Positions 19,104-31,300 of a DNA stretch of 64,000 nucleotides are shown here, in pieces. Origin of the DNA: Vibrio sp. JPW-9-11-11 (lineage in GTDB: Bacteria > Pseudomonadota > Gammaproteobacteria > Enterobacterales > Vibrionaceae); the NCBI RefSeq assembly GCF_013369335.1, contig NZ_SZQJ01000004.1, forward strand, positions 558,001 to 622,000, read 5' to 3'. Position numbers and translations under genes: made by a program. The notes below the pieces were generated by a model. It ran no database searches. It saw only the letters and a list, made by a program, of their open reading frames with translations, and had not been told where the DNA came from. Position 1 is the first letter of the stretch. The number at the start of each line of letters is the position of its first letter.

Positions 19104-20882
19104 ATGCGTACCCATTACTGTGGTCACCTGAACAAGTCCCTTGCAGGACAAACTGTAGAACTGTGCGGCTGGGTTAACCGTCGCCGTGATTTAGGCGGTC
19201 TTATATTTATCGATATGCGAGATCGTGAAGGCGTTGTTCAGGTAGTTGTCGATCCAGATATGGCAGATGCGTACGCAGTGGCTAACACGCTACGTAATGA
19301 ATTCTGTATCAAGCTAACGGGTGAAGTTCGTGTTCGTCCAGACAGCCAAGTAAACAAAGATATGGCGACGGGTGAAGTAGAGATCATCGCGAAAGGTCTT
19401 GAGATCATCAACCGTGCAGACGTGCTACCTCTTGACTTCAACCAGAAGAACTCAGAAGAGCAGCGTCTTAAGTACCGTTACCTGGATCTACGTCGTCCTG
19501 AGATGAGCGATCGCATCAAGCTACGTGCAAAAGCTTCAAGCTTTGTTCGTCGTTTCCTAGATGATAACGGCTTCTTAGACATCGAAACACCAGTACTAAC
19601 GAAAGCGACACCAGAAGGTGCGCGTGACTACCTAGTACCGAGCCGTGTTCACAAAGGAAGCTTCTACGCGCTTCCGCAGTCTCCACAGCTATTCAAACAG
19701 CTATTGATGATGTCTGGTTTTGACCGTTACTACCAAATCGTTAAGTGTTTCCGTGATGAAGACTTGCGTGCAGACCGTCAGCCAGAGTTCACTCAAATCG
19801 ATATCGAAACGTCATTCATGACGGCTGACGAAGTTCGTGCCACCACTGAGAAGATGGTTCGCGACATGTGGCAAGAGCTACTAAACGTTGATCTTGGCGA
19901 TTTCCCAGTGATGCCATTTAGCGAAGCGATTCGTCGTTTCGGTTCTGATAAGCCAGATCTACGTAACCCACTAGAGCTAGTGGACGTGGCTGACCTAGTG
20001 AAAGACGTTGAATTCAAAGTCTTCTCTGGCCCTGCAAATGATGAGAAAGGTCGCGTTGCAGTCATCCGCGTTCCTGGTGGTGCGTCACTGACTCGTAAAC
20101 AAATCGACGGTTACGGTGAGTTTGTTGGCATCTATGGCGCGAAAGGCCTAGCGTGGATGAAGGTTAACGACCGCGCGGCAGGCTTGGAAGGCATTCAATC
20201 TCCAGTGGCTAAGTTCCTTAGCGAAGATGTGATCAACGGCATTCTTGATCGCACTCAAGCAGAATCTGGAGACATCATCCTATTTGGTGCAGACAAAGCA
20301 AGCGTCGTTGCAGAAGCAATGGGCGCGCTACGTTTGAAACTAGGTACAGATCTTGAGCTAACAGATACTTCAGCGTGGACTCCATTATGGGTTGTTGACT
20401 TCCCAATGTTTGAAGAAGACGACGAAGGAAACCTACACGCGATGCATCACCCATTCACATCGCCTCTAGGTGTGACTGCAGAAGAGCTAAAAGCGAACCC
20501 AGCGGCAGCGAATTCAAACGCATACGACATGGTAATCAACGGCTACGAAGTGGGTGGTGGTTCGGTACGTATCCACAACGCTGAAATGCAATCAGCAGTA
20601 TTCGATATCCTTGGTATCGAAGCTGACGAGCAACAAGCGAAGTTTGGCTTCCTACTCGACGCACTTAAGTTCGGTACACCTCCACACGCAGGTTTAGCAT
20701 TCGGTCTTGACCGTCTAGTAATGCTGCTATGTGGCACAGAGAACATCCGTGATGTTATTGCCTTCCCGAAAACAACGGCAGCGTCATGTTTATTAACAGA
20801 CGCTCCAAGCCTTGCAAACCCAGCAGCGCTTGAAGAACTTGCCATTGCGGTTAAAGCTGCCGAGAAGAAAGACGAAGAGTAA
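19104..20882 (+). CDS. aspS: Aspartyl-tRNA synthetase
   Basis: The 592-residue class IIb synthetase has an N-terminal OB-fold anticodon-binding domain ([26 protein letters not shown]), motif 2 [20 protein letters not shown], a bacterial GAD insertion domain in the middle, and motif 3 [14 protein letters not shown]. It charges tRNA-Asp with aspartate. The length equals that of typical gamma-proteobacterial AspRS (about 590). Codon use is strongly biased, as expected for a highly expressed gene. It is transcribed alone and ends at a clear terminator. Confidence 0.99.
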   Translation: MRTHYCGHLNKSLAGQTVELCGWVNRRRDLGGLIFIDMRDREGVVQVVVDPDMADAYAVANTLRNEFCIKLTGEVRVRPDSQVNKDMATGEVEIIAKGLEIINRADVLPLDFNQKNSEEQRLKYRYLDLRRPEMSDRIKLRAKASSFVRRFLDDNGFLDIETPVLTKATPEGARDYLVPSRVHKGSFYALPQSPQLFKQLLMMSGFDRYYQIVKCFRDEDLRADRQPEFTQIDIETSFMTADEVRATTEKMVRDMWQELLNVDLGDFPVMPFSEAIRRFGSDKPDLRNPLELVDVADLVKDVEFKVFSGPANDEKGRVAVIRVPGGASLTRKQIDGYGEFVGIYGAKGLAWMKVNDRAAGLEGIQSPVAKFLSEDVINGILDRTQAESGDIILFGADKASVVAEAMGALRLKLGTDLELTDTSAWTPLWVVDFPMFEEDDEGNLHAMHHPFTSPLGVTAEELKANPAAANSNAYDMVINGYEVGGGSVRIHNAEMQSAVFDILGIEADEQQAKFGFLLDALKFGTPPHAGLAFGLDRLVMLLCGTENIRDVIAFPKTTAASCLLTDAPSLANPAALEELAIAVKAAEKKDEE

Positions 20883-20902
20883 CTTCAGTTATCTCAAAAT
20901 CG

Positions 20903-20931
20903 AAAGCCGCTTGGATACAAGCGGCTTTTTT
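20903..20931 (+). terminator. Rho-independent terminator of aspS
   Basis: AAAGCCGCTTG and CAAGCGGCTTT pair around GATA and are followed by TTT. It lies 20 bp past the stop. Confidence 0.93.
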
Positions 20932-21002
20932 GTATTCAAAGCATGAATAATAGCGTTCGCTGTGTTAAAAGTACGCATCATTGAGTACCTATAGATAATA
21001 AG

Positions 21003-22037
21003 ATGAACAATCAGCTAATTTCTTGTGATGCAACCCATCGCTTAAGAGCCAAAGTGTTGGTCGGTATGTGTGCGATCTTAGGTAGTACGGCCTTGCTGTT
21101 TGGGTTAATCAACCTCTTTTACTATGGCGAGCGCGCAACGCTACTTGGAATTATAGAGCTCGGGTATTTTGTCATTTGTTTCACCATGTTGCAGCATGTC
21201 AAAAAGCAGGTTCAGCCCAACTGGTTTCTCGCTTTTCATTGCTTTGTTCTGACTCTTTTGATCTGTTTTGGAACTTATATTAGTCGAATTGAGAGCTCAG
21301 TTTATTTATGGGCGGTGGTCTTGCCAACGGTCTTCTATCTTGGCTTAGGTCTAAAAATTGGGTTTATTTGGAGTTTCATCTGTTTGTGCTTGCAACTGAT
21401 GGTGTTGCACTTTGCATTCGATGGATTTGATAGTAGTAACGCTGCGCTATTGTTGAATTTGTCAATGGCCTATATTTTCGTTTGGACTATCTCGCATGTT
21501 TACGAAGACAGTCGGGCAAAGGGGGTGGATAGGCTAAACAATTTGGCTCATCGAGACGCGTTGACAGGGGCACAAAACCGCCTTTCGCTGATCACCGTGT
21601 TTAAACAGAGCCCCAATAAATTACAGGGCTGCATTGTCTATATTTTGGATCTCGATGATTTTAAAGAAATCAATGATAGATATGGCCACGCCGCGGGTGA
21701 TGAGGTGCTCAAACAGGTCGTAATTCGCTTAAGCCAAGTAGTCAACGAGCAACAGATTTACCGGATGGGAGGAGAGGAGTTTGTTGTCGTTCTGACCCCT
21801 CATCAGGTTCAGCAGACTGGCCTTTTTGCACTGGTAAAGCAGCTACAAACCTGTGTCATGACAGAACCTGTTATTTTCCAAGGTGAGTCAATTGCGATTT
21901 CTTTCAGTGCTGGTTTGGAGCATTTTAACCGCCATGTTGGGCTAGACCAAACCTTGTCTAAAGCGGATAAAGAGCTGTACTTAGCGAAAAACTCCGGCAA
22001 AGGCCGTTGTTTCTATCAAGGTCAGGCCGTCCAATAG
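21003..22037 (+). CDS. Membrane diguanylate cyclase (GGEEF)
   Basis: The 344-residue protein has about six hydrophobic helices in residues 15-165, then a GGDEF domain (about 180-340) with AHRDALTGAQNRLSL, ILDLDDFKEINDRYGHAAGDEVL and the active-site GGEEF at 256-260. It should make cyclic-di-GMP from GTP at the inner membrane. The residues at the usual allosteric I-site (RxxD five residues before GGEEF) read VNEQ, so product inhibition at that site appears absent. The N-terminal helices may sense an unknown signal. It is convergent with rluE, 24 bp apart. Its product is the ligand of the tfoY riboswitch at the window start. Confidence 0.9.
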   Translation: MNNQLISCDATHRLRAKVLVGMCAILGSTALLFGLINLFYYGERATLLGIIELGYFVICFTMLQHVKKQVQPNWFLAFHCFVLTLLICFGTYISRIESSVYLWAVVLPTVFYLGLGLKIGFIWSFICLCLQLMVLHFAFDGFDSSNAALLLNLSMAYIFVWTISHVYEDSRAKGVDRLNNLAHRDALTGAQNRLSLITVFKQSPNKLQGCIVYILDLDDFKEINDRYGHAAGDEVLKQVVIRLSQVVNEQQIYRMGGEEFVVVLTPHQVQQTGLFALVKQLQTCVMTEPVIFQGESIAISFSAGLEHFNRHVGLDQTLSKADKELYLAKNSGKGRCFYQGQAVQ

Positions 22038-22061
22038 CGGCTCTGCATGTTTAACGCGATA

Positions 22062-22754
22062 TCAAAGCGCGATCTCTTTCCATTGTCCCGGCTGCAAGTT
22101 ATCTAAGGTGAGCTCGCCCATCGAGTATCGAATCAAACGAAGAGTGGGATAGCCAATATGGGCGGTCATACGACGAACTTGTCGGTTGCGCCCCTCGATG
22201 ATCGTGATCGCTAACCACGTAGTGGGGATGTTGGCTCTGAAACGAACAGGTGGGGTACGCTCCCAAACTTCAGGCGCGTCTATTACCTCGACTTGAGCAG
22301 GTAGCGTCATACCATCTTTAAGCTCGACCCCTTTGCGCAGTTTATCTAAATCGGATTCAGAAGGCGCACCATCGACTTGCACCCAGTAGGTTTTTGGAGA
22401 CTTAGATTTAGGTTGAGTAAGCTTGGCTTGCAACACGCCGTCATTGGTCAGCACCATCAAGCCTTCACTGTCTCTGTCTAAGCGACCCGCGGCGTATACG
22501 TCTTTCACCGGGATAAAGTCAGCGAGGGTTTTTCTGCCATCGCCATCGGTAAACTGACTCAACGTATCATATGGTTTGTTGAATATAATCACTCGGCGCT
22601 CATTTGGAGAAATTCTCGGCTTTGCTTTGTTAGGTTTATAACGGTTTTTAGCGCTGCTTGTACGATGAGAGGCGTTCGATTTATTGCGTTTAAAACCTGA
22701 TGCTGGCTTGGTTTTGGTACCAGGCGCAGAGCCTCGGTTGGAGCGTGGTGGCAT
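22062..22754 (-). CDS. rluE: RluE, 23S rRNA pseudouridine(2457) synthase
   Basis: The 230-residue protein has a basic Ser/Lys/Arg-rich tail (1-50) and the RsuA/RluB/E/F catalytic domain: [33 protein letters not shown] (catalytic Asp in RLDRD), [27 protein letters not shown]. The wording [27 protein letters not shown] and [16 protein letters not shown] follow E. coli RluE closely. It isomerises one uridine of 23S rRNA. It is divergent from icd, as in other gamma-proteobacteria. Confidence 0.92.
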   Translation of the reverse strand: MPPRSNRGSAPGTKTKPASGFKRNKSNASHRTSSAKNRYKPNKAKPRISPNERRVIIFNKPYDTLSQFTDGDGRKTLADFIPVKDVYAAGRLDRDSEGLMVLTNDGVLQAKLTQPKSKSPKTYWVQVDGAPSESDLDKLRKGVELKDGMTLPAQVEVIDAPEVWERTPPVRFRANIPTTWLAITIIEGRNRQVRRMTAHIGYPTLRLIRYSMGELTLDNLQPGQWKEIAL

Positions 22755-23035
22755 GTTAACTACCTTGCAAAAATGTAAATAAAGTGTGTTTGAAAGTTTC
22801 TTAAATATCCAATTTAAGCTATCATTTGCGCGCCAAAAAACAGGATTGTCGAGGATGATAGACTATTCTCTTGTTTTTGTTTAATTATAATTAATCGCTC
22901 TCATGGATGTCACTGGTCAGTGACGAAAACAACAAAGAGACGGACAAATCGCAACAAGTGAGGGGATGAAGTATTCAACTTGTTTGCGGCCATTCACACA
23001 AGGCTACTCATCCGATGGCTTTGTTAGAACAATAG

Positions 23036-25270
<2,235 letters not shown>

Positions 25271-25287
25271 TCCTTCTACAATAATGT

Positions 25288-25317
25288 AAAAAACCCGCTG
25301 ATAAAGCGGGTTTTTTA
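25288..25317. terminator. Terminator between icd and cspD
   Basis: AAAAACCCGCT and AGCGGGTTTTT pair around GATAA with A- and T-runs on both sides, so it can serve convergent icd and cspD. Confidence 0.92.
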
Positions 25318-25346
25318 TTTAACTAAACCATTTAAGTTGGCAGCGG

Positions 25347-25568
25347 TCATTTGGCTGGCTGACTCTCAACCGGAACCACAGAGCTAGCGTGGTAGCCTTT
25401 TGGTCCTTCTTCCACTTCAAAACTCACTTGTTGGCCTGCTTTCAGAGTACGATAACCGTCCATTTGAATTGTGGAATAGTGTGCAAACACATCTCCGTCT
25501 TCTCCCTCTGGACAGATAAAACCAAATCCTTTGGCGTTGTTAAACCATTTTACTGTACCTGTAGCCAT
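25347..25568 (-). CDS. cspD: CspD, cold-shock-domain protein
   Basis: The 73-residue single-domain OB-fold protein has the RNP1-like motif [10 protein letters not shown] and RNP2-like DVFAHYSTI, after the start [17 protein letters not shown]. Its position beside clpS-clpA matches cspD of E. coli, where CspD is a stationary-phase inhibitor of DNA replication. It is divergent from clpS across 463 bp. The start ATG follows GGGATGTAAAGC. Confidence 0.95.
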   Translation of the reverse strand: MATGTVKWFNNAKGFGFICPEGEDGDVFAHYSTIQMDGYRTLKAGQQVSFEVEEGPKGYHASSVVPVESQPAK

Positions 25569-25611
25569 GCTTTACATCCCTCATGCATTGTGTGTCTGAT
25601 GTTGTTTAAGT

Positions 25612-25634
25612 GTTTACATATCATCCTTGTAAAC
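25612..25634. promoter_or_regulatory. Perfect 7-bp inverted repeat upstream of cspD
   Basis: GTTTACA and TGTAAAC flank a 9-bp spacer, 44-66 bp upstream of the cspD start. It is a plausible operator or 5'-UTR structure; no regulator is assigned. Confidence 0.35.
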
Positions 25635-26031
25635 AGAAAGTGAATATCCATTCAGCCGCTGCCAAATTTTCAGTCACTATTTGACCAATGTAGCCAATGA
25701 TGTAGCGCAGTCAATAGGAAAAAGGTCTTACAGTCTACATATTTGCAAACAAATCACTTTTGAGATTTACATTTGTGCAACTTGTGAGGCGGCGTTACGT
25801 ATCAAGTTGATAGAGCTTTATTGGGTTTTTGGTCTCTTTTTAATCAATTAGATACAACACTTCTGTAGATTAATATCTTTTATTTGCAGCGACCCAATTG
25901 CTGGATTAGGCTCTAAGTAAGGTCAAAACATTTTTACATCGGTTTGACCTTGGATTAAGAGAACTAAATTCAAAACTTCTGCTCGTCGAAGTGGTAAAAT
26001 TAATAGAGTCAAACATCAACGTCGTATAGTC
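25635..26031. other. Remaining cspD-clpS intergenic region
   Basis: This AT-rich 397-bp stretch shows no gene or strong hairpin. It should contain the divergent cspD and clpS promoters; TAAAAT near 26000 could be a clpS -10 element. Confidence 0.4.
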
Positions 26032-26352
26032 ATGAGCAAACATTTTGAATGGGTTACTCCAGATTCAGACTTACTGGAGCGAGAAAAAACAAAAGTTAAA
26101 CCACCATCTATGTATAACGTTGTGCTGAACAACGATGATTACACCCCGATGGACTTTGTGATTGAAGTTTTAGAGCGATTTTTCTCAATGGATATCGATA
26201 AAGCAACACAGGTCATGCTTCAGGTGCATTATGAGGGGAAAGCAATTTGTGGCACGTTTACTGCAGAAGTCGCAGAGACCAAAGTAGCGCAAGTTACTAT
26301 GTATTCGAAAGAGAACGAGCACCCTTTGCTTTGCACAATGGAACAAGCTTAA
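26032..26352 (+). CDS. clpS: ClpS, adaptor for the ClpAP protease
   Basis: The 106-residue protein has a flexible N-terminal tail (to about 25), then the ClpS core with [22 protein letters not shown] (hydrophobic pocket region with the conserved NDD), [16 protein letters not shown] and [10 protein letters not shown]. It recognises N-degron substrates with bulky hydrophobic N-terminal residues and delivers them to ClpA. clpA starts 42 nt downstream. A perfect hairpin covers the clpS stop codon. Confidence 0.98.
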   Translation: MSKHFEWVTPDSDLLEREKTKVKPPSMYNVVLNNDDYTPMDFVIEVLERFFSMDIDKATQVMLQVHYEGKAICGTFTAEVAETKVAQVTMYSKENEHPLLCTMEQA

Positions 26353-26361
26353 CGCTTGTTC
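26341..26361 (+). promoter_or_regulatory. Perfect 8-bp hairpin spanning the clpS stop codon
   Basis: GAACAAGC and GCTTGTTC pair around TTAAC; the clpS stop TAA is in the loop. It lies 22 nt before the very strong clpA ribosome-binding site. There is no U-tract, so it may be a weak attenuator, a processing site or an mRNA-stability element rather than a terminator. Confidence 0.5.
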
Positions 26362-26394
26362 GAGCAACCTAAGTTGTTCTTAAAGGAGGTACTT

Positions 26395-28665
26395 ATGCTG
26401 AATAAAGAATTAGAGTCGAGTCTCAACGGTGCGTTTGCCCGTGCTCGAGACAAAAGACATGAGTTTATGACTGTCGAGCACCTCCTGTTAGCATTGTTAG
26501 AGAACGATGCAGCGCGAGAGGCTCTGCAAGCCTGCCAGGCGGATATTGACGCGCTTCGTAGCGAACTTGATATCTTTATCGATCAGACAACACCACTCAT
26601 CCCTGACAATGATGAAACTCGCGAAACGCAACCCACTTTGAGTTTTCAACGCGTTTTGCAACGCGCCGTGTTCCATGTGCAGTCTTCCGGTCGTAGCGAA
26701 GTGACGGGGGCGAATGTTCTCGTCGCCATTTTCAGTGAACAAGAGTCACACGCGGCTTATTTACTCAAGAAAAATGATATTAGTCGCCTAGATATCGTCA
26801 ATTTTATTTCGCACGGCATTACTAAAGCGTCAAGTTCCGGTGACGAACCTTCGTCTCCCGACTCATTTAGCAGCGACAATGTCGACGAGGGAAGTAGCGA
26901 AGATCGCTTGGAGAGCTTTGCAACTAATCTCAATCAAGTGGCCAAACAAGGGCAAATTGATCCATTGATCGGACGCGAGAAAGAGCTTGAGCGTACGATT
27001 CAAGTTCTTTGTCGCCGCCGTAAAAACAACCCGCTACTGGTTGGTGAGGCAGGTGTCGGTAAAACCGCAATTGCTGAAGGGCTCGCTTGGCGGATTGTTG
27101 AAGGCCAGGTACCAGAGATTATCGCCGACAGCGTGATCTATTCGCTAGATATCGGTTCTTTGTTGGCAGGGACTAAATACCGCGGTGACTTTGAGAAGCG
27201 TTTTAAAGCGATTCTCAAACAGCTTGAAAAAGAACAAGACGCGATTCTATTTATCGATGAAATCCATACCATCATCGGGGCGGGCGCGGCTTCGGGCGGG
27301 CAAGTGGACGCCGCCAACTTAATCAAACCACTATTGAGTAGCGGTAAGCTGCGTTGTATCGGCTCTACCACTTATCAAGAATACAGCAATATTTTCGAAA
27401 AAGAGCGCGCGCTCTCGCGTCGTTTCCAAAAGATCGACATTGTTGAGCCGTCGCTTGACGACACAACCAAGATTTTAATGGGTCTTAAGCCCAAATATGA
27501 AGCACACCATGAGGTGCGTTACACCAACAAAGCGCTGCGCGCTGCGGTTGAGTTGTCGGCTAAGTACATTAATGAACGCCATTTACCAGATAAAGCGATT
27601 GATGTTATCGACGAAGCGGGTGCTCGCAGCCGCTTAGCACCGGCAAGCCGTCGCAAGAAGACCGTCGGCGTCGCTGACATTGAAGCCATGGTGGCGAAAA
27701 TGGCGCGCATTCCAGAGAAATCAGTGTCGTCCTCAGATAAGGAAATTTTGCAGAAGCTTGATGAGAAGATGAAGATGCTGGTCTTTGGTCAAGACGATGC
27801 GATTGATGTATTAAGTGAAGCTATTAAGCTCACCCGTGCCGGTTTAGGCGCAGATCACAAACCTGTTGGCTCGTTCTTGTTTGCAGGGCCAACCGGGGTG
27901 GGTAAAACAGAAGTAACGGTTCAGATGTCGAAGCTGCTTGGTATCGAGTTACTTCGCTTTGATATGTCTGAGTACGGTGAACGCCATTCAGTGAGTCGCT
28001 TGATTGGTGCTCCTCCCGGTTATGTGGGCTACGACCAAGGTGGTTTGCTAACCGATGCGGTGATCAAACATCCCCATTCGGTTGTGCTACTGGATGAGAT
28101 TGAAAAAGCGCATCCAGATATCTTTAACTTGCTTCTTCAGGTGATGGATAACGGCACGCTGACGGACAATAATGGCCGAAAAGCAGACTTCCGTAACGTA
28201 ATTTTGGTGATGACGACCAATGCGGGCGTGCAAATGACGGAGAAAAAATCGATTGGTTTGATCCAGCAAGACCATAGCCATGATGCGATGGCGGAAATTA
28301 AGAAGGTGTTCACACCTGAATTCCGTAACCGTCTCGACAATATCATCTGGTTCAATAGCCTAGATGAACATGTTATCCATCAAGTGGTTGATAAGTTTAT
28401 TGTCGAGCTACAAGCACAACTGGATGTTCGCGGTGTGTCACTGGAAGTATCTGACGACGCTCGTCATTGGTTGGCGGTCAAAGGCTATGACAAAGCAATG
28501 GGCGCTCGCCCGATGGGACGGGTGATTCAAGATCAATTGAAGAAACCACTGGCAAATGAGCTGCTGTTTGGTTCCTTGGTTGATGGCGGGACAGTCAAAG
28601 TCGACTTGAAAGATGATGAGTTAAAGTTCACCTACTTGAATGAAAAGGAAGCCGCGGTTCATTGA
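26395..28665 (+). CDS. clpA: ClpA, AAA+ unfoldase of the ClpAP protease
   Basis: The 756-residue HSP100 protein (E. coli 758) has an N-domain ([34 protein letters not shown], binds ClpS), an acidic linker around 145-170, a first AAA+ module with Walker A GEAGVGKT and Walker [10 protein letters not shown], and a second with GPTGVGKT and [13 protein letters not shown]. It unfolds substrates and feeds them to ClpP, which is not in the window. ATG26395 is chosen because AAGGAGGT lies 5 nt upstream and it gives the family N-terminus; a TTG-initiated extension to 26356 would overlap the hairpin. Confidence 0.98.
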   Translation: MLNKELESSLNGAFARARDKRHEFMTVEHLLLALLENDAAREALQACQADIDALRSELDIFIDQTTPLIPDNDETRETQPTLSFQRVLQRAVFHVQSSGRSEVTGANVLVAIFSEQESHAAYLLKKNDISRLDIVNFISHGITKASSSGDEPSSPDSFSSDNVDEGSSEDRLESFATNLNQVAKQGQIDPLIGREKELERTIQVLCRRRKNNPLLVGEAGVGKTAIAEGLAWRIVEGQVPEIIADSVIYSLDIGSLLAGTKYRGDFEKRFKAILKQLEKEQDAILFIDEIHTIIGAGAASGGQVDAANLIKPLLSSGKLRCIGSTTYQEYSNIFEKERALSRRFQKIDIVEPSLDDTTKILMGLKPKYEAHHEVRYTNKALRAAVELSAKYINERHLPDKAIDVIDEAGARSRLAPASRRKKTVGVADIEAMVAKMARIPEKSVSSSDKEILQKLDEKMKMLVFGQDDAIDVLSEAIKLTRAGLGADHKPVGSFLFAGPTGVGKTEVTVQMSKLLGIELLRFDMSEYGERHSVSRLIGAPPGYVGYDQGGLLTDAVIKHPHSVVLLDEIEKAHPDIFNLLLQVMDNGTLTDNNGRKADFRNVILVMTTNAGVQMTEKKSIGLIQQDHSHDAMAEIKKVFTPEFRNRLDNIIWFNSLDEHVIHQVVDKFIVELQAQLDVRGVSLEVSDDARHWLAVKGYDKAMGARPMGRVIQDQLKKPLANELLFGSLVDGGTVKVDLKDDELKFTYLNEKEAAVH

Positions 28666-28690
28666 TGTTAGGTCGTTGATATAGTCGGTA

Positions 28691-28722
28691 AAAGCCAGAG
28701 TATACAGTACTCTGGCTTTTTT
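28691..28722 (+). terminator. Terminator of clpA
   Basis: AAAGCCAGAGTA and TACTCTGGCTTT form a perfect 12-bp stem with a TACAG loop followed by TTT. The A-run upstream may also serve the convergent DUF218 gene. Confidence 0.93.
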
Positions 28723-28731
28723 ATTTTCAGA

Positions 28732-29364
28732 TTAGAGTGAACTCAGTACGCTTTTGATCATTTGGTAAGAGTGCTGCACTTCTGCTGGGATTGGTTGTTC
28801 AATCTGATAACCCAGCGCAGGATAGTCGCGTATACGCTCGAAATCCCCCAACACGGCTGTCAGCGTGGTATAGAGATCTATCTCTTCATTGAAGTAGTCA
28901 CAGAACGCTTGTTTGGTTGAGCTAACGCAAACGTGATCGACGTCATCTGGCCATTGCTTGACAAACGTGGCGAGGGATCGTCGTTCCATATAAGGCTTTT
29001 GCACTAGGATAAATGAGCGGATATTAAGCGCTTGCTGTTGGATAAGCTGGTGGGTAAAAACGACATTTTCGCCAGTATTTGTTGCTTGGTTTTCAATCAA
29101 TATGGCTTGGCTGGATATGCCGGAATCTCGCGCAACTTGAGCAAAGGTGTCGGCTTCACTCTGTTCAAACACCCCTTGTGTTAAACGCCCGACACCGCCA
29201 GAGAAAATTAGATAGTCAGCCCACCCTTCAAGATAGAGCTGAGATGCGTACTCGGCAACGCGGACATCATTACTACCAAGGACAAAGATACAGTCGGATT
29301 TGACCAACCTATCTGAGCATTGCATAAACCGCCATAGGCGTTCGATATGTTGATATAGCTTCAT
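28732..29364 (-). CDS. DUF218 / YdcF-like protein
   Basis: The 210-residue protein has DUF218 signatures CIFVLGSNDVRVAEYASQLY, YLIFSGGVGRLTQGVFEQSEADTFAQVA, LIENQATNTGENVVFT and FILVQKPYMERRSLATF. It has no signal peptide or membrane helix, unlike ElyC at 3.4 kb, so it looks cytoplasmic like E. coli YdcF, which binds SAM in vitro. It is transcribed 18 nt after the YeeZ-like epimerase gene and is likely in one operon with it. The specific role is unknown. Confidence 0.8.
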   Translation of the reverse strand: MKLYQHIERLWRFMQCSDRLVKSDCIFVLGSNDVRVAEYASQLYLEGWADYLIFSGGVGRLTQGVFEQSEADTFAQVARDSGISSQAILIENQATNTGENVVFTHQLIQQQALNIRSFILVQKPYMERRSLATFVKQWPDDVDHVCVSSTKQAFCDYFNEEIDLYTTLTAVLGDFERIRDYPALGYQIEQPIPAEVQHSYQMIKSVLSSL

Positions 29365-29382
29365 AAGCCTCTTACTCGTTGC

Positions 29383-30204
29383 TCAAACCAATTCTAAGGT
29401 GTGGTCATAATGAAATCGGTAACCCAGTGAAACAATCTTATCTGCTAGGATGCGCTTGTCGGCTTGATGTACGACCGGGGGAAGGGGATCGTTGGCGCCA
29501 ACGCTATCCAAAGCGGCTTGATAAAATTCTGCTTTACTTACAGTATTTGGGGTTGTGGCATTAACCACGCAGTTCTCTTTATACAATGCCATGTAGCTGA
29601 CGGTGCCGATCGCATCTTTGAGTTCAATCATGTTGGCTGAGGCTTGATCGCTTACTTGCTTGAGGCGAGCCGCAAAACGAGAAGGATGTCTATCCGGGCC
29701 GACTAATCCGCTACAGCGAACCACCGCATACTCTAGGCCAGAATCAATTAGGCACTGCTCCGCAGTCAGCATAGTGACGGCATTGTCGCTAAATTGTGCG
29801 TTGCTTTGGGCCAAACTGAGACTGGCATCTTCTTCGCGCATCTCTTTGGCAAGTGTAGGGTAAACGGTGGTCGAACTGACCATCACCACGCGTTTAACAT
29901 CTTTTTTCTGGGCCGCTTCAACCAAGGATCGCCAATACTTTACGTAGTTTTGTCCCCCCCCGCGACGAAATCCTGGTGGAAAACAACCAATGATAATGTC
30001 ACTTGGATGGTGCGTTAAGTGCTCTAAGAGTGGCTGTGAGCCCTGATTTAGATCGCAAACAAAGCCGTGTAAACCTTGCTGGTTTAACTCGTCAGCACCT
30101 TGATGGGTCGTTTTACTAGTGAAGACTTGATAGCCAATTGATAGCAAATATTGACTTAGTGGTTTCCCCAACCATCCACCGCCAATAACCGTAATCGTTT
30201 TCAC
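29383..30204 (-). CDS. YeeZ-like NAD(P)-dependent epimerase (atypical SDR)
   Basis: The 273-residue protein begins with a Rossmann nucleotide-binding motif (TVIGGGWLGKPLSQYL, GxxGxG-like) and has RVVMVSSTTVYP and VVRCSGLVGPDRHP. These are typical of the SDR a4 group containing E. coli YeeZ. The YxxxK active site of classical SDRs is not obvious, as expected for atypical SDRs. The substrate is unknown. It is the first gene of a two-gene leftward unit with the DUF218 protein. Confidence 0.78.
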   Translation of the reverse strand: MKTITVIGGGWLGKPLSQYLLSIGYQVFTSKTTHQGADELNQQGLHGFVCDLNQGSQPLLEHLTHHPSDIIIGCFPPGFRRGGGQNYVKYWRSLVEAAQKKDVKRVVMVSSTTVYPTLAKEMREEDASLSLAQSNAQFSDNAVTMLTAEQCLIDSGLEYAVVRCSGLVGPDRHPSRFAARLKQVSDQASANMIELKDAIGTVSYMALYKENCVVNATTPNTVSKAEFYQAALDSVGANDPLPPVVHQADKRILADKIVSLGYRFHYDHTLELV

Positions 30205-30270
30205 ATTTCACTCCTTGTTATTCAATCTCTTATATCAGAATGTCATCTTTTACAGATAGGCAAAAAGCGG

Positions 30271-30429
30271 CTACTTGGATGTTACATACCACCCATATTT
30301 TTTGCCAACCGAGCTCGCGACGAGGCAACCGATAAAGATGTAGCCGTTGTCAGCATAACAAACATTTGCCCCGTAAGCTGTTTGAAAACTGTTCGTCCCA
30401 GTGGTCTCAAGCGTATAACTCTTCGATGA
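30271..30429 (-). pseudogene. Possible small gene remnant upstream of the epimerase gene
   Basis: A minus-strand frame of 52 sense codons ends at TAG30271-30273. It reads SSKSYTLETTGTNSF, then AYGANVCYADNGYIFIGCLV and KKYGWYVTSK. It has no start codon; upstream of a stop the same frame continues PTLVCLIQIYSSQKPTF. The Gly- and Tyr-rich content looks protein-like, but the length is within chance. It fills half of the 343-bp gap between the epimerase and the divergent binding protein; nothing else is apparent there. Confidence 0.2.
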
Positions 30430-30547
30430 CTAAAAAGTGGGCTTTTGGGAGCTGTATATTTGGATTAAGCAAACGAGTGTTGGCGCTAGATTATTAGCAC
30501 CCTGATCCTATGCTTAATGGTAACGAGGGTCGTTGTAGGAGGAGAAA

Positions 30548-31300
30548 ATGAAGTGGTGGCTGATTCTGCTCTTGGTTTGGAACAATGCCGAAGCTCAGCG
30601 AGTCTATATGACGTCTTTAGATTGGCCTCCTTATTCAGGAGAGGCACTACCTGAGAATGGTTTATCTGTCGCTATTGCTCGTGAAGCTTTTGCTGCGATG
30701 GGCTACGAGTTGGTGGTTGAGTTTAAACCTTGGGTGAGAACCGTAACGACCGCATCAAAGCGTGAAAAGTACATAGGTTATTTCCCCGAATACGCGTTCG
30801 ATACTGAAAAATACATTTTCTCAGACTCGATTGGAACTGGGCCTTTGGGGTTTGTACAAAATCGCAATAAAGCAATTTCATGGTCAACGCTTGCTGATCT
30901 GTCTAGTTATCGAATCGGTGTGGTTCAAGGTTATGTAAATACGCGTGCATTTGATCAATGGGTCGAGCAAGGAAAACTCGACGTCGAAGCATCGGAGAAC
31001 GATGTCATTAATATCCATAAAGTGGCCAAAGGAAGGCTAGATTTGGCGGTTATCGATGCCAATGTGCTGAAATACCTCGTCGATACAGACAGGCGTAAAA
31101 GCGTGTTAGAAACTAGGGTCGAGATGAATGATCGATTGTTAGAAGTGAAACAGCTTTACCTTGCGTTTAAAAATAGTCCAGAGGGAAACAACTGGCGACG
31201 CATCTTCAACCAGGGCTTGAGCCAAGTTGATGTTAATCGCGTCGCCGGTCGGCTTTATCCGACCGACAACACTAAACACAAACCACAAAGAGGTAATTAG
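30548..31300 (+). CDS. Periplasmic solute-binding protein (SBP family 3), orphan
   Basis: The 250-residue precursor has a short signal peptide (MKWWLILLLVWNNAEA) and the family 3 fold: RVYMTSLDWPPYSGEALPENGLSVAIAREAF, FKPWVRTV, YIGYFPEYAFDTEKYIFSD, RIGVVQGYVNTRAFDQW and LDLAVIDANVLKYLV. Family 3 proteins bind amino acids or similar small ligands. No permease or ATPase gene is adjacent, so it may feed an unlinked transporter or act as a sensor subunit. GGAGGAGAAA gives a strong ribosome-binding site. Its stop overlaps the stop of the convergent TIGR02647 gene. Confidence 0.82.
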   Translation: MKWWLILLLVWNNAEAQRVYMTSLDWPPYSGEALPENGLSVAIAREAFAAMGYELVVEFKPWVRTVTTASKREKYIGYFPEYAFDTEKYIFSDSIGTGPLGFVQNRNKAISWSTLADLSSYRIGVVQGYVNTRAFDQWVEQGKLDVEASENDVINIHKVAKGRLDLAVIDANVLKYLVDTDRRKSVLETRVEMNDRLLEVKQLYLAFKNSPEGNNWRRIFNQGLSQVDVNRVAGRLYPTDNTKHKPQRGN

